Source of the DNA: an uncultured Collinsella sp.
GTDB taxonomy: Bacteria; Actinomycetota; Coriobacteriia; Coriobacteriales; Coriobacteriaceae
Assembly: GCA_934630735.1 (NCBI GenBank)
Contig: CAKTWK010000060.1
Coordinates: forward strand, 1-6,272
Direction of reading: 5' to 3'
Length of the DNA stretch: 6,272 bases
The translations under genes and the position numbers were made by a program. The notes beneath the pieces were generated by a model, which was not told the origin of the DNA, ran no database searches, and saw nothing but the letters and a program-made list of their open reading frames with translations. Of the stretch, positions 6,100 through 6,272 are shown piece after piece; the stretch's first letter is position 1, and each line of letters begins with the position of its first letter.

Positions 6100-6176
6100 G
6101 GCCCGTTCGTCTAGCGGTTTAGGACGCCGCCCTCTCAAGGCGGAGATCACCAGTTCGAATCTGGTACGGGCTACCA
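6100..6176 (+). tRNA. tRNA-Glu (anticodon CUC), first copy
   Basis: The cloverleaf is complete. The acceptor stem GGCCCGT (6100-6106) pairs with ACGGGCT (6166-6172), with a G-T pair at its end. The D arm begins GTCTAG, the anticodon stem CCGCC/GGCGG encloses CTCTCAA with anticodon CTC, the variable loop has five bases, and the T arm is ACCAG-TTCGAAT-CTGGT. The discriminator is A at 6173, and an encoded CCA follows at 6174-6176, so Cca would be needed here only for repair. CUC reads GAG, the dominant glutamate codon in this window. Confidence 0.96.
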
Positions 6177-6198
6177 CTTCTTTTCTGCTGAGGCTTAT

Positions 6199-6272
6199 GG
6201 CCCGTTCGTCTAGCGGTTTAGGACGCCGCCCTCTCAAGGCGGAGATCACCAGTTCGAATCTGGTACGGGCTA
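6199..6272 (+). tRNA. tRNA-Glu (anticodon CUC), second identical copy
   Basis: It is base-for-base identical to the first copy over all 74 bases from G1 to discriminator A73 and lies 99 bases downstream. The gap between the encoded CCA of the first copy and this gene is 22 bases, so the two are very likely cotranscribed and cut apart. The window ends exactly at A73, so whether CCA is encoded cannot be seen. Confidence 0.94.

Overview
This window looks like chromosomal core-metabolism DNA from a high-GC Gram-positive gut bacterium. The codon use, the HPr and enzyme I sequences and the tRNA-Glu sequence suggest class Coriobacteriia, possibly Collinsella. The taxonomic call is from recall of family sequence style and is not proven by the window. 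All five protein genes and both tRNA genes are on the + strand, and every gene appears intact.

Layout: a leader of about 170 bases with promoter-like and foldable elements precedes ptsH (HPr, 171-434). A terminator-like hairpin (477-515) separates it from ptsI (enzyme I, 568-2271). A 12-bp hairpin without a T-tract lies in the next gap, followed by a PfkB-family sugar-phosphate kinase (2346-3278) and a strong Rho-independent terminator (3307-3339). A second PfkB kinase of exactly the same length (310 residues, 3463-4395) has its own -10 box and its own perfect 12-bp terminator (4429-4462). Next comes cca (CCA-adding tRNA nucleotidyltransferase with an HD domain, 4556-5950). The window closes with a good promoter (6037-6065) and two identical tRNA-Glu(CUC) genes, the second ending exactly at the last base of the window.

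How the parts work together: enzyme I takes phosphate from PEP and passes it to His15 of HPr, which feeds sugar-specific PTS permeases encoded elsewhere. The two kinases resemble 1-phosphofructokinase/tagatose-6-phosphate kinase and would phosphorylate PTS-delivered sugar monophosphates to bisphosphates for glycolysis. Their position downstream of ptsHI supports that link but does not fix the substrate. The last part of the window concerns tRNA maturation and supply and is probably transcribed separately.

I see no mobile element, CRISPR array, phage gene or clearly new system. The points worth a second look are the RNA structures around ptsH, the differential-expression hairpin before ptsI, and the tandem kinases with unusual sugar-site motifs.
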